A stretch of DNA of 64,000 bases from Sipunculus nudus (taxonomy: Eukaryota > Annelida > Sipuncula > Golfingiida > Sipunculidae), in assembly GCA_026874595.1 (NCBI GenBank), contig CM049306.1, positions 85,652,142-85,716,141 on the forward strand, read 5' to 3'. A program made the translations under genes and the position numbers. Below the pieces are notes generated by a model, which was not told the origin of the DNA, made no database searches, and was given only the letters and a program-made list of their open reading frames with translations. Shown one piece after another: positions 46,991-59,288 of this stretch. Numbering within the stretch: the stretch's first letter is position 1; the number at the start of each line of letters is the position of its first letter.

Positions 46991-49980
46991 ATGATAGTCG
47001 AAAAACACAGAAAAACACACATCTAACACTTATTAGGGTATTATTGCAGTATGTATTTAGACCTTATCTTCTCTTAAGGATTACAATACACATGACTTTT
47101 ATGACCTCTCTCTACAACGTACTAGATTTCCAATCCACTGGGACATATTTCTGTTCAATTTTATATTTAATAAAAATAAAAACCGCGGTATTGGTTTAAC
47201 GACTGACAATACCGGGGCAGTCTTTCAAGATTTTTTTTTCTTTCATACCTAATAAATAGAAAAATAAACTGTTAAGTACAAACAAATGTTTTAATTTAAA
47301 AACCTTAAAATTTCCTTTGTTAAAATAGAATTTACTGTTTATGTTATTTAATTATAAATAAGCTGAATATAGTCCATTTGCCACTTTTTCGTTGAAATTC
47401 GTGTGCACAAACGCAAAGCAAAGAAAAGATGACCAAAAATCATATTTTATACAGAAAGAGACCATACTAAAAGCTTAGAAAAGGAAATTAGTTAATTCAA
47501 GAATAGAAAGATTAATTGAACAATCATATATAGACATCTTCCATCTCCTAAGATAAGCTAGTGAAAGCATTCATAACATTTTCCCCTTTTCTCTTCATTC
47601 GTAACGACCTATTCTCACCCGTAGGGATCCTCTGGGTTGTTTTTACTATCAGTACAAAAACCTTACTCACGTGGTATTGTTGATATCCTTTTGGAAAATA
47701 GGAAGCGGTGCGCTGACCTTTTGACGTTACACAAACGTTCAGCATCTGCAAATTATGAAGCTACGCAGCATCCACTGACTGGGTGTAGTAGGTGCGGTAA
47801 TATATACTGATATCAAAGGAGCGGAGTGTGGTACGGATTATAGCTTATTTACAGGAAAGGTAGGTCGGATAGGCGTCAAAGACGTAGTTAACCGAAATCC
47901 ATGCGAACTATAGCCACCGAGGCGCCTTTAGATGGGGTCATAACATGCCCACGGTCCCCTCTAATCTTTTCCATAATTCCCTCTCTGAGTGACCTGTGAC
48001 TATCATGCAGAAAAAGCTTGCAAAATTTGAAATTTTATTTAAAAGCTAAACAAGAGATATTATTTGTTTATTTTTGCGCCTGTCTCTGATCAAGTAAGAA
48101 GAAAACTAATTTCTAATTGTGAAGTTTCATAGTGTATGGAGTAAGTAACTAAAGCAGTTAATCAAGAGGTATTAAAATATGAAATTTATACGTAATTTGT
48201 ATTTTAAATATTGTTTTGGTATTGGCGGAGGTATGTGCTCTTTAGGTGCGGTCTATAGTTTTCTTTTATTAATATATTAATATTTTTATATTGGATATCA
48301 TTCAATCATTCATAAGAGGAGTCAATATTATTTTATGTTATAGATGTTGTGCATCTCATTAAACTAAGTAAAATCCCTCGAAAAATTACCCGTGGACCAA
48401 AAAAAAAAAATTGTGTTGACAACAGGACGGTCGCATTGGACATTTAAGACAATTGCAACAAAATGCTCGACAGGGACCATAATATAGGCCTTGTGGTGGT
48501 CAGGCTGAATAGGTGGTCGTCAAGCAGGGTTTTGATTAAATGCGAAATTATAATTGTTCTTTACACACGCAGATTGTGCGTGCATTTTTTTTTTTTTCGA
48601 TGGTTATATGTTATGCATCTCTTGCGATACGTATCTCATCTTCATGTTTATTAACATCGTCTGGGCGTTGACATACTGTGTTTACAACACCAAGACAATG
48701 GACTGCGATGAAAACCTGATAAGAAGCTCTGACACATGTAAGGAGCCCCCATAAATTATCTCTGACGCTTACACTTTGTTGACAGGATGGAGAGTGACGG
48801 GATTTTGTCTTCTGCTTTGCTTGTTTTTGTTTGTTCGGCTGCACTATTCAGTACACTATTGTCACCAACCCCAGGAAGACAACGGTCGTCCCTTTACCCC
48901 ATTACAATCCAATGCCAAGTCCGGTGAACCTCTGAGCAAAAAGGTGGGGGTTTTCAAGGTTAAAGAGATATTTAATAAAAGAAAACAAAAATCCGCACAA
49001 CTAAAGAGCACTCAGAGAGAGCATGCATACCTGCGCCAATATCTGAGTGTACATGCAGATTCGCCCCAAAATTTAACCTATATCCACCTAAAACTTGTGG
49101 ACAAACAAACAGACAGGCAGAGAAAAGCTTTTAAGACATACGCTAAGCCAACGATATGACGTGATTTATGCTCACGGAACCCTAACCTAAGAATATAAAT
49201 ATTTAATTAAACCTTTTTAGAGGTAAAGCGTGTATATCTGTCAGTATAACAACATAATAGGGAATACAGTATGCATTTAATTGAACAGATATAGCCTACT
49301 TTGACGTAGTACACTATTACATCAGCAAGTTCAACTGCTGCGGGCAAAACAGCAGACCCTTTCGATGTTCCTGTTTTCCTGCATAATATCATCATGGTAC
49401 TTTAAAAAAAAACTATACCTGTCTCTGAAACACCAGTGCGTCAGCTGTAATACGTGGTTTACCTTTTCTATCTTTGTGTTGGATTAGCAGTACAGTACAG
49501 TCAAGAACTGCCTGGATAAATGGCCACCTATTTATTTCATGAAGGCCAATTTCTGGTATGGAATGAACACCAACCACGAATCAAATATTTATATTCAATT
49601 AACTTTATTGGTCGAATGATTAGATGTAGTCCTTGTCCACCTGGCTATAAGCTACCAAGCAAGGAGTTATTTATGATAATAAACATGGTATCGTCTATTG
49701 AGTCAAAAGGAAAAATAATTAACATACTTGTGATTATTTGATAAATCCTTATAGTATTAATATTTAAAATGTGAACGTTAGTGATTTTGTATTATTTGGC
49801 CTGAATATACCTTTGAAAGGGTAACATTAAAAGGAATTGCGTATTTTTAAGAGATATTCATGGTTCGCTATGTGATATATATATCAAGAGATATGTATCA
49901 CATGACCCTTGCATTCTAGCATTTAAAAGATACAATGAACGCCCCTGATTCTTAAATTTTAATTACATGGCGAACAGTAG
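46991..49980. other. Noncoding stretch without a recognised gene
   Basis: AT-rich. A small hairpin (CCGCGGTATTG / CAATACCGGGG, about 47183-47216) is present. The plus frame at 48776-49159 begins at a TTG, not an ATG, and has no domain. Confidence 0.4.
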
Positions 49981-50009
49981 CGTCAAGTTATCTTGCAGGG
50001 TGTGTTTGT

Positions 50010-50357
50010 GTGGGGGGGGGGGGGGGCGGGGGGGGGGATGACGCGCGCGCACACACACATTTATATTTATATACCTTTAAAGCATCTGTATGACAACTTT
50101 CAAATATATTATAATTAAGTATAAGATTTTAAAAACAAAGTATTATGTTTCCAGTTCTTAATTTCTAAACCGGGTTAAGATATAATATTTCATAGTAAAC
50201 TCATAAATGGAACAAAAGTCTATTTACATCTGGTTAATAATATATTTCATTTGCAATATATAAATATTATTCTCTGAATAGTGGGGGGGGGGGGATTATA
50301 TACCTCCCCCCCCCCCCCCCCTATATTGACGCCACTGATAAAGAGCCCACCCCCCCC
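50010..50357. repeat. G- and C-homopolymer cluster
   Basis: A GGGGGGGGGGGGGCGGGG run near 50012-50038, a (GC)n(AC)n piece, G then C runs at 50282-50320 and CCCCCCCCC near 50350. Typical of the G/C-run dispersed repeats in this window; lengths are probably imprecise. Confidence 0.7.
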
Positions 50358-50875
50358 CCTCCCCTGTTCTTTAGAGACAAACTTTGCCACATCATCTCAG
50401 GCTGAAGAGAAAGGCGACTCAGGGTATCTGGCATTGAACAGTTTGTCAAGAATCACAACAACAACATCATGAGAGAGGGTTTTTTATTAGCTATTAGGCA
50501 GGGTTGCTCATCATGTTAAATACGGTATTTGCTTTTCCTTACATATCACCGTCAAATACAAGACTAAATGATGCACTCAGAGTGTTTTCCTTATGTGCGT
50601 ATCGGTGTCCAGACGTTTTTCCTACATGTGAATTTTAAAACAGTTGATGGTCATTTAGCAAAAATATTCAGTACATCGTATATTCTTGCAACATCCAATT
50701 TGTTACAAACCATATGAAAACCACAAGAGCTTTTTCTCAAAGTAGAGGATAGACATAATATTACTTACTGATTAAGGTCGAAGACCAAAGCTTATTATTA
50801 AAGGTGCTCAATCAAGTTCCTTATGATAAAGAATTTATGTGATTTCTAGCTTCCTCTGCATGTGTATATATTAAT
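50358..50875. other. Noncoding stretch without a recognised gene
   Basis: No supported feature seen. Confidence 0.4.
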
Positions 50876-51262
50876 GATCTAAGGGTTTTTCTTATAAGGC
50901 CTTCTTGAGGGATGTGTGAACTTGTTTATCAACAACATGTTTGTAAATACAGCAAAGTTGACAAATGGGAAAAATTTAACCTAAGGTGGATGGTTGCAAA
51001 TATGCGGAGATGGAAAGGTTACTTGCTGCAAAACGCCATTTACAAAGCTCTTGCTTATGTGACTTGCTGTCAGACGCCCTTGTTACATTTGTTTAATTTA
51101 GGCGGGCCCCCACATATTATAAGCACGTTGATATAAACAAAACAAGCAGCCTGTGTGCGGTGTTATCCACATTTTCTGGCCTTTTTTAATGAAAGTTCCA
51201 AAGGATTACCTATAGTTAATAAGAGTCAGATAGGTGATTGGGCCCCCTCAGAGATTTTACGC
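50876..51262 (+). repeat. 400-bp dispersed repeat family, copy B
   Basis: Colinear with copy A (7945-8345) and copy C (62226-62645): AATGATCTAAGGG start, TTTATCAACAACATGTTTG, CAAAACGCCATTTACAAAGC, TTGATATAAACAAAACAAGC and TCAGATAGGTGATTGGG near the end. No coding frame is conserved between the copies. Confidence 0.8.
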
Positions 51263-52540
51263 ATCGATGCCTGACATATGCACACAATAAACATATATGG
51301 CCATCAAATAAAACTTTGCTATAATATACGTGTTGGTGTGGTTGCCAAGTTTTATTTCCATATTTCACATATTAATACGACAGCTGTCCATTAATATCGA
51401 TAAGACATGGTGATTGGCAGATGATCTGGAATTCCTGCAAGGTGTCGCTGAGTGTCCCAGAATCATTTCAAATAGTACGCTGAGCTGTCTGCGGTAATTT
51501 GTAATACCAGGATTGGCATTGCCCTTTTAAATAAAACGTAGCACGTTAGCCATTACATTCCTTCACCAGGACCTCGATTCACATCAGTGATCACCCTTCG
51601 TGTAGCGCCATCTCGTATCTGCCAAAGTGACTACAAGAAACCGATCGAAAGTTGTACATCCCTTATTCCCTCACAATTCAAGTCCCATTTTGTTCAGAAA
51701 TCCATCCTCGCCAGAAGATTATCCACTAGGTTCCAATTAGTCACTATTATGCAATTAATAGTTTTCTGAAAGAACCTTGCAACATGAAAAAGTATGCTAA
51801 ATGTATACCTACAAAACACAACATGGATAATATTTTCCCTTTTTAATGAACTTGCTTCATCAAATGTTAAACACATGTTTTAACTTACAAGCGAAGTGAA
51901 GCAAAAAAATTTGGTTTAACCCACTACGCGTTTGCTATGTGCGCCACACACTTCTGTCTGCACCGCCATTATCTCCGGGGGCGTCTATACGGGGGTTGGG
52001 GTATCCCCCCCCCCCCACTTTTAGCAAGGGTTATGGTAAATGTTACCCTCCCTGCTATTAATAATTAGAATTGAAGACTGGTTCCATTTATGAGCTTACT
52101 ATCAAATATTGTACACTTGTCTTCGGCCTGGTTTACAATTAATCTATACTAGAAACATTAAACCTAATTTTAAAAAAATATACTTAATCATAACATATTT
52201 GAAATGTGTCACACAGACAAAATAAGGTGTATAAATGTTTATAAAACAAGTTCGCCCCCCCCCCCCCCACGGGTGGGGGATATCCTCAACATTAGGCAGG
52301 TAGGGGCCGTTATACATGGCTACACTGAAACATGGTTTCAACATAAATGGACAAATAAAAATATCATTAGCATCCTCTCGTGTGTATCGTCCATAAGGAG
52401 TTACTTAGAGACTTGCCCCCCCCCCCCTTTAGCTGTAACAAAAAAATATATTTTATAGGTAAAACTATATTACATTCATAGTTAAAATGAATATGTATAT
52501 GTATATGTATATATGTATGTATATATATGTGTAATATAAT

Positions 52541-52582
<42 letters not shown>

Positions 52583-54435
52583 CTTATTATCCATCAACCG
52601 CTAATCCGGTATATTAGCGCGTCCTGTTCTCGAATTACTTGATCCGCCACTGGATACATGTGAGTCTATAACACAAAAGAACTTCCAAGAGATTTTATCC
52701 ACAGAACTCTGCAGCACAGGAATACCCAGCTCCACGTGGGAGGTAACGGGGGTACCGGTTATTATACTTGTAGCTTTGTCTATCTGAAGATGATGCGTTG
52801 TCAGCATCATGATCAAAACTCCTTTGACCACCTAAGTGACCTTCTTAAGAAACATGAGCTGACTCATCAGTATAATTACTTGTGACTTGAGACCTGTTTC
52901 CATTAGTGTTGTGAGGTAAGCTGTCTTTAAGAGTATCTGTTTGACCATGTTCATGTTATTATATCCTAATTATGCCTTAGGAATCATATTCTAATTACAG
53001 TTTCCTAGGTCAGTGAAAATAACAGGAAGTATCAGCTTGATGCCACTGCATGTAAAGGCCACCTTGGTCATTAGTAAGACAATACAGATCCTCTATGCTT
53101 TAGGAGTATACAGTAACTATCCTCATTAGTTCGCCTCTGCACATTTGTCCTTGTTGCTTCATAGGTACATTTGTGGGATTTCTACCACAAATGAATATAC
53201 AACAGCAGCAATTTATTTTTTTTAAATCACCAAAGTTATACATTGTATGGCAGAATTTAAAATAATGATCATATCTGAACCGAAACATACCATACTGCCA
53301 ATTCTTATATTAACTTGTATATCTAACCAGTCATGGCGGGTACTTATAGAATATTTTTTCTTTCATTTAGGGGGGACATAACATACTCTGTCCCCCCGCA
53401 TTTTCCTATGTAAGTGAATGCAATTAACGTCCCTTGTAAATGAAAAAAATAGTCTTTGAAATATGTCCACAAATAAGTTAACGATCCCTCTACATAAATA
53501 TTTCACAATATCAGAATAAAATAGGTGTGTCGTGCGTGGACAGATGTTTCATGTTGAACAGTTGATAGGCTTGGCTTTTGAAGACAACCAACTGTTATGT
53601 CTCTACTCTCCATTAGAGGGCGCCAACCTGAACAAATATATGCTTACACCCATCCGGAACCCTTCGCCCAGGGTTATGGTCTGTTGTACATAATGAATAA
53701 ACCCTGCTGACAGTGAAGAGCTTAAGCATATTTGACCTTACATTCGACTCAGTCACCGTCTCACTTGTATGATCTGTAAATGTAAACAATATGTGACTCT
53801 CGATCCCTTTGCAAATATGTCTAATGTCAGCACCCAGTACTGGTTAATTCTCCAATTCATACAGGTAATCTTTTTGCATAATATTGAAAGACCACAACAA
53901 ATGACGATGCACTATAACCGTGCATTTACATTTTCAACAATTATGGAAACAGTTATATTACTTATACTATCCAAGGAAGCACGTGCATAAGTGGCTGTTT
54001 ATATTTACAATATCGCGTTACGGAAATTACACCGCAAAATAAATCCACAGGTTTATCAATATATAAAATATGTTATACAGACTTATACCTGTTGTTTGTT
54101 ATATTTGGAATAGATGCTGTCGATTCAACTTTGTATTTCTCCATTTACTTAATTTTTGCAAATAACGCTTCTCAAAACGAAATGGCTCGATTTGGCACAT
54201 GCATAGGCACGCTGTGCGCATAAGATCAGCCCTGGACTTTCATTGAAAGATTTCATGTCTGGAGAATGACCCACTCCCTGTATCATCCATGTGCTTCACC
54301 CAAAGAATAAAAAGAATAAGAATTTCGACTGCCTTAGTGACCCATCTGTGACAATGATATGATTGAGGCATCATATGTGATATTGGTGTTTGACAATAAA
54401 ATCTTGTAATCTCTGGGTGATGTCATTATCTGTAA
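51263..54435. other. Noncoding stretch with C runs and a (TA)n tract
   Basis: C homopolymers at about 52005-52017, 52255-52268 and 52416-52427; TA repeat at about 52546-52580. TGTTATGTCTC...AATAAACCCTG (53594-53700) looks LTR-like, but no matching end or target duplication was found. No gene. Confidence 0.4.
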
Positions 54436-54759
54436 GGCAAAAAAAAAAAAAAAATAAATAAATAAAAGATATGGTATTCAGGCACCGCCCGCGTCGATCT
54501 TAATCCCCCGCATCAAAAATTTTTATTTTGATTTTCATCTTTCAAGAAGATTAAATAATACAATTTCGATCAGATTTCCTTTAATATGTAATGCTTTTAC
54601 CTGTTTAGCAAAATAATTCTGTAATTTTCATGCTTTTCCCTGATCATATGACATTTTTATCAAAACATACAAAAAAAGGTAAAAAAAAAGATATCGCCCG
54701 CCAATATGATTTCTGAAAAAAAGTGCATGAAGTCCTGAACACTATACCTCTTTTTGGCC
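54436..54759 (+). mobile_element. Harbinger-like MITE, copy 1 (degenerate)
   Basis: Direct, colinear similarity with 58020-58354: CAGGCACCGCCCGC, CCCCCGCAT, TTTAGCAAAATAA, CATGCTTTTCCCT, GACATTTTTATC and the GGCC end. Its terminal inverted repeats are eroded (A-run expansion on the left, extra bases on the right). It lies downstream of the caveolin gene. Confidence 0.7.
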
Positions 54760-56146
54760 TTATATAATTTACTTATAATAATTAACGGTGGCACCGCTCG
54801 ACTTTTGGCATGCATTTCCTATGTTGCCAAGCCTCGGATATACACGTTTTTTTGTCTTGAACTGTCGGGAATAATACCATGTGTGTCCTAATTGGTTCGT
54901 TTCCCATATTTTCACCTTAATCCTGCGACATTTCACATGATTTTCCACTGGGGCGATTGCAGCGCCCTCTATCAAACTACATCATGCAGGCCACCAAGAT
55001 ATAGTCGTAGTACATTATTTAACAACTAGGTGACGTCATATGTTGTTGGAAACAGGCCAATATTACTATATGTGTCTCTACAAATCTATCAAAAGCTCAG
55101 GCTTTGGCTTCTTTTGGTTTTTGGATGACTTGATAATGAAATTACGATGTACTTGCACAATGTATATCTCTTTTCAAGACAAGTCTTAATGCACTGAAGC
55201 CGAAATGACTCCTCCAATCAGTTCTGAACAATCATTTTGATACCATGTCTTTCACTGGTCACAGATTAAAAAAATAATTGACCAACACGGTCAGTTTTGG
55301 TAGAGATTATGCTAAAAATATATAACCAAATAGTTTTTTTTATTATCACCTAGCATAATGGCTTGAGCCAAACAAAGCTAGCTGAACTATTATATTATAT
55401 GTTTCATCCTCCAGGCTCCAGTCATCTTGTTCCATGTGAACTCCCCCGTGGAAAGCCCGGCGGAAGTAACGTAGACGTTTCCCAAGGCAAACACGGGTAA
55501 TATGCTATCTCAATGAAGGGTGGTATAAATGAAAAGACAAACAAGGCAGAACATATTTTTACATTAAAAATATGATATTTGGTAAGTGAACAGACAAACA
55601 TCATTTCACTACCAATGAAACAACTGTTTTTGGTGGGACTAAATCGCTTATATGCAATTCTTGTACGGTTACGCCACGAAAATGCACGTTTTTGATATCG
55701 ATCAAGGTAGTGTTGACGATTCCCTTTAGTATGTCGTATGGGGACATTTTCCGTGTTTTCCCCATAAATATTAAGGATGGTGACATAATTTCGCGAAATA
55801 TCTATCGCAACGCCATCTATCAGAAACAACACTAACTTTGTGTATCCGGGAGGTAAACTCGTGCCATGTGCACCCCCCTCCCCAACCTCACGTGTAGGCC
55901 TACCTGTGGACCTGTCCCAGCAAAGGAACGATTAATATGCTAGTGGAAACAATTACGATATTTTGTCATGTGGTTTGGGTTTAGCGACCGATTTGTAAGT
56001 GTAAAGATTCTAAAACTCTATTTCTTATAAGAAACACTGGTCTTCGTATGACAAACTTTATTTTTTAAACATAAAAAATAACGTAAAAAATGTGTATATG
56101 ACTTGTTCTCTGTATTTAAAATATAACATATCACCGATTTACCATC

Positions 56147-56181
<35 letters not shown>

Positions 56182-56702
56182 AGAGAGAGAATATGATCCA
56201 AAAGGCGAGTTTTATGTTCATTTTTTGTAAATCGTTCATATTAATGCAGACCTCATTCGTTTTGATATTATATACTCGGGTAAAATATGCCATTGATAAA
56301 CTTATAGAATAAAATAAGTTGAATCAATATATGCTTATATGTTACTTATATCTTTGTATATAGTTATACATGTAGGCCTACATTGAATTAACTGTGTAAT
56401 ATAAAATTAATTTTAATATTTCTTGGCCGTTATTTCTAGTTGACCATATCACATATGCTTTGCGTGTTTCTTCTTAGTCATTACAAGCTATAACTTCATT
56501 TTCCCGCCGGTCAGCAAAATGCGTCATATCCGGGATTTGCGTTAGGGCATGATATAGACCGGTACCCCGCCCTGATTTTGCTCCCAAGCTCTAAAAGCCA
56601 ATCAAACGTAGAAATGTGAGAGTTGAGGAACAAAAACAACACCGGGTACCGGTCTATGCGTTTAGTGCTTGCACGTTACGTCATTTCAAGGTTTTTCTGG
56701 TG
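54760..56702. other. Noncoding stretch; 3' side of caveolin
   Basis: A TTTATT at about 56056 is an AATAAA on the minus strand and could end the caveolin transcript. A (GA)n tract lies at 56151-56188. Minus-strand frames at 55422-55832 overlap each other (see findings) and are not called. Confidence 0.4.
56151..56188. repeat. (GA)n microsatellite
   Basis: GA repeat with one AAGG interruption. Confidence 0.9.
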
Positions 56703-57041
56703 TCAAGCGCTATTGTTCAGAACTTGAATTCGACTGAAGAGAAGTCCAGAGGTTTCACATATCGGAGCCAGACAGCATTGCAGACAGGTTCCGAAGTATT
56801 TCTGACATATTCCACAGTTGATGGCGAATAATCTCAGGGCCGGGGTCAACTGCCAGATGTGAAGGAAAGTTACCATGGCGAACTCGCATCCCCACATCAA
56901 CGCCAGAGGTCCGGCACAGATGAGAGCCAGGAACCTGTAGCAACAAGTCTTGCCACAATTGAAGCAGCTGTAGGAACAGTGCCAGACACAGTCGTTGGCA
57001 TGGGTACCCTCAGGCTCAGCGATCACGTCCTCAAATGTCAC
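56703..57041 (-). CDS. cav: Caveolin, exon 2 (last coding exon)
   Basis: After an acceptor (TTTTATACAG, AG at 57043-57042) the exon reads VTFEDVIAEPEGTH, containing the caveolin signature FEDVIAEP. Caveolins are oligomeric hairpin membrane proteins that shape caveolae and scaffold signalling proteins at the cytoplasmic face of the plasma membrane. Next comes the 20-residue scaffolding segment (DCVWHCSYSCFNCGKTCCYR), lining up without gaps with vertebrate caveolin-1. It is followed by the intramembrane hairpin, with the conserved GPLALMWG and FLHIW and prolines at the positions of human P110 and P132. The C-terminal part has NCGICQ and CLQCCLAPIC clusters before LLFSRIQV. The stop is at 56703-56705. 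The 112 residues here plus 21 from exon 1 give 133, shorter than human caveolin-1 (178). The phase-0 intron position is close to that before the last exon of vertebrate CAV1. Fourteen cysteines is far above the family norm. Confidence 0.93.
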   Translation of the reverse strand: MTFEDVIAEPEGTHANDCVWHCSYSCFNCGKTCCYRFLALICAGPLALMWGCEFAMVTFLHIWQLTPALRLFAINCGICQKYFGTCLQCCLAPICETSGLLFSRIQVLNNSA

Positions 57042-58019
57042 CTGTATAAAAGATAAATACATGTATTTTAATTGACTGTAAAATATGCAATTAAGCAGGT
57101 TTATCCTGCTATAATGGCCATTGTTAGTCAAACACGTTATCCCGGTCTCTTCTATTTGGGTTTAGATCCAATCGCCGCCAAACTGTCAAACGAGTGTTTT
57201 TGTTTCGTGTTGCCCTGACTTTTCCTCGCTAGCGATTCTAAAGCGTTTACGTGGCGCCACCTTTTGTATATACTAAAACCCAGATGTCGAAAGTCTAATA
57301 TCAGAAGTGAAAATGCAGACACTAAAACTGCTTAGGAAAGTTTCTTCTGGTTATCCTAATTTGGCGTCCTGATCAAATATAACACGAAACATCTGCATTT
57401 GGAACTTTTTTAGCAATTATCTTTTCTCAGAAGTGATTCTTTACAAACGATATAATAAAAAATATTATATTAAGTTAACATGGTCCATTATGACGGTTTC
57501 CGCTCAATTTACAAATGGACCATTATGCAATATTATCATGAAAGCCTAAAAAGGTGTTAAGTCAAGTAATTTTGCTTACATTGGTTCCTACATTGTTCAT
57601 AATAGGCCTATATAACTATACAAATATCAATATCATCTATACAGTGTGGGGTTTCCATTCTAGATCTGGCATAAGCGTTAGAAATGAGTTGCATATATAA
57701 CGAAAAATCGAATATGAAAAATAATGGTCGCAGCCAGTCTGTTCAATTTTACCGCAAAAATCTTGTTGACTTATATAATTTGAATACGGAATCCTCTGTT
57801 GATTTCTTTTTGGAAAAATCCCGAAGTTCATGCTATAGCCGAACAACAGGAACTCGGGGGAACGCCCTGGTTCAATTAAACACATTTAAAATGTTTGGGT
57901 TAATTTTCCCTCATGAAAGTGGATCGTAAAATTACAGAAACCTTTTTTCATCCTCCTGCATGGTCAATGTTACATCCGTCCGAGCAGTCTAAAGGGACAT
58001 AATCAGGAGTAATATTTTA
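57042..58019. other. Caveolin intron, part left of the MITE
   Basis: No exon-like frame with splice sites; two overlapping frames at 57637-57929 on opposite strands have no domain. Confidence 0.5.
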
Positions 58020-58354
58020 GGCCAAAAAAATAAAAGGTTTGGTTCTCAGGCACCGCCCGCATCAATTTTAAACCCCCGCATAAAAAAATTTTATTTTTAT
58101 TTTTAATAGAAACTTACCAATTATGAGCTGCAGCCGCTCGGACATTTATTTCAAGAAGATAAAATCGTACAATTTCCTTTGTTATGCAGTGGTTTTACTT
58201 GTTTAGCAAAATAAATCTGTTATTATCATGCTTTTCCCTTATCATTTGACATTTTTATCGAAACATACCAAAAAATTAAATATAAAAGACCCGCCCGCCC
58301 GCATTGATTTATGAAAAAAGTGCCTGAGAACCATACCTTTTTTTTATTTTGGCC
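58020..58354 (+). mobile_element. Harbinger-like MITE, copy 2, inside the caveolin intron
   Basis: TIRs of about 35 bp: left GGCCAAAAAAATAAAAGG...GGTTCTCAGGCAC, right GTGCCTGAGAACC...TTTTTTATTTTGGCC. TTA lies immediately outside both ends (58017-58019 and 58355-58357), the 3-bp TWA target duplication of PIF/Harbinger elements. 335 bp, no coding capacity. Compared with copy 1 it has about 45 extra bases (with GAGCTGCAGCCGCTCG) on its left side. Confidence 0.82.
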
Positions 58355-59225
58355 TTATACCTATTCTTTAATACAATATCAGTTTAGTTTTTCTTTATAC
58401 AAGTTACCTAGCAAATCCATCCCAGCACACAGTCTCAGTACCTCGCATACGGCTTGTTAACACCTTGTTATGACTCTGCGTGTTGGTAAACACAGCTACC
58501 TGTGTCTGTTTACCATAACAAGGCCGCGTGACCGGGAGGTCCAATTGTTAGCCGCAACACGGGATGTTTCAGCCAGCGGGAACTTGTATTACATTTTTGG
58601 GCCAATTTAAGTCGGTCAGGGCATCTCATGACTAACACGTGTTGTGGCCCAGGGGATGCACGCGCAATGTTGTTGGCACCTGTGATCGCGCCCGGTCCAC
58701 TCTTTTTAACAATCTTTTACATGAGTAAGCAAACCGTTTCAGGGCAATATCTTGGCAGTTAAAAATTTATTTCAAAGGGAAGAAGCAATTTTTCGTGTTA
58801 ATACAACATGCATTACACGTGATTAAGCTAAAATGAATTTCATCGCAAACTATCAATGTTTAAGGGAATATACATTTAAAACCGACAGATCATGCACAGT
58901 TCAACACACAAATGAATATCACGTGATATATATATATATATATATTGTTTATGTAATCATGTTCATCATAAAAATGTACAACTCTATCTAATTTTGATTA
59001 GAACTGTTACTGGACACAAATTAAGTTTAAAAGATAAAACTACCTTTGATATTTATGTACAATTTCCATAGGATTAAAAAATAGGTAACGTGAATATTAG
59101 TATGTTAATCATCATATAGGTCAATCGCATAAAGAAAACTTAAGATCTTCACATGTTTCGCTGATTAATTAGGAACTATATGTTATATAGATCTAAATAG
59201 GCATTTAAAATTAAACGCTAATTAC
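58355..59225. other. Caveolin intron, part right of the MITE
   Basis: Contains GTGTCTGTTTACCATAACAAGGCCGCGTG, which partly recurs near 62820 (GTGTCTGTTTACTTTGACAAAACCGCGTG on the plus strand), and a short (TA)n at 58926-58944. No additional exon seen. Confidence 0.4.
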
Positions 59226-59288
59226 CCGGACGTGATCATTGATGTTGTTGGGATCTCTTTCATCTAAATCTGGACGTTTATCCGACAT
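59226..59288 (-). CDS. cav: Caveolin, exon 1
   Basis: The minus strand reads ATG (59288, context CACAATG, A at -3) for 21 codons to CGG|GTAATT, donor at 59225, phase 0, matching the phase-0 acceptor at 57042. The encoded MSDKRPDLDERDPNNINDHV aligns with the DLVNRDPKHLNDDVVK segment that precedes FEDVIAEPEGT in vertebrate caveolins, which supports the join across the 2184-bp intron. The N-terminal cytoplasmic domain is therefore very short, and the Tyr14 phosphorylation region of vertebrate caveolin-1 is missing. The promoter should lie just to the right of 59288; no clear TATA was seen. Confidence 0.87.

Noticed and set aside
48776-49159. 127-codon plus-strand frame with hydrophobic N terminus resembling a signal peptide
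   Set aside because: The frame starts at TTG rather than ATG, and the rest shows no domain or splice context.
53594-53800. LTR-like TGTTATGTCTC start with AATAAACCCTG
   Set aside because: No matching ...ACA end or target duplication found.
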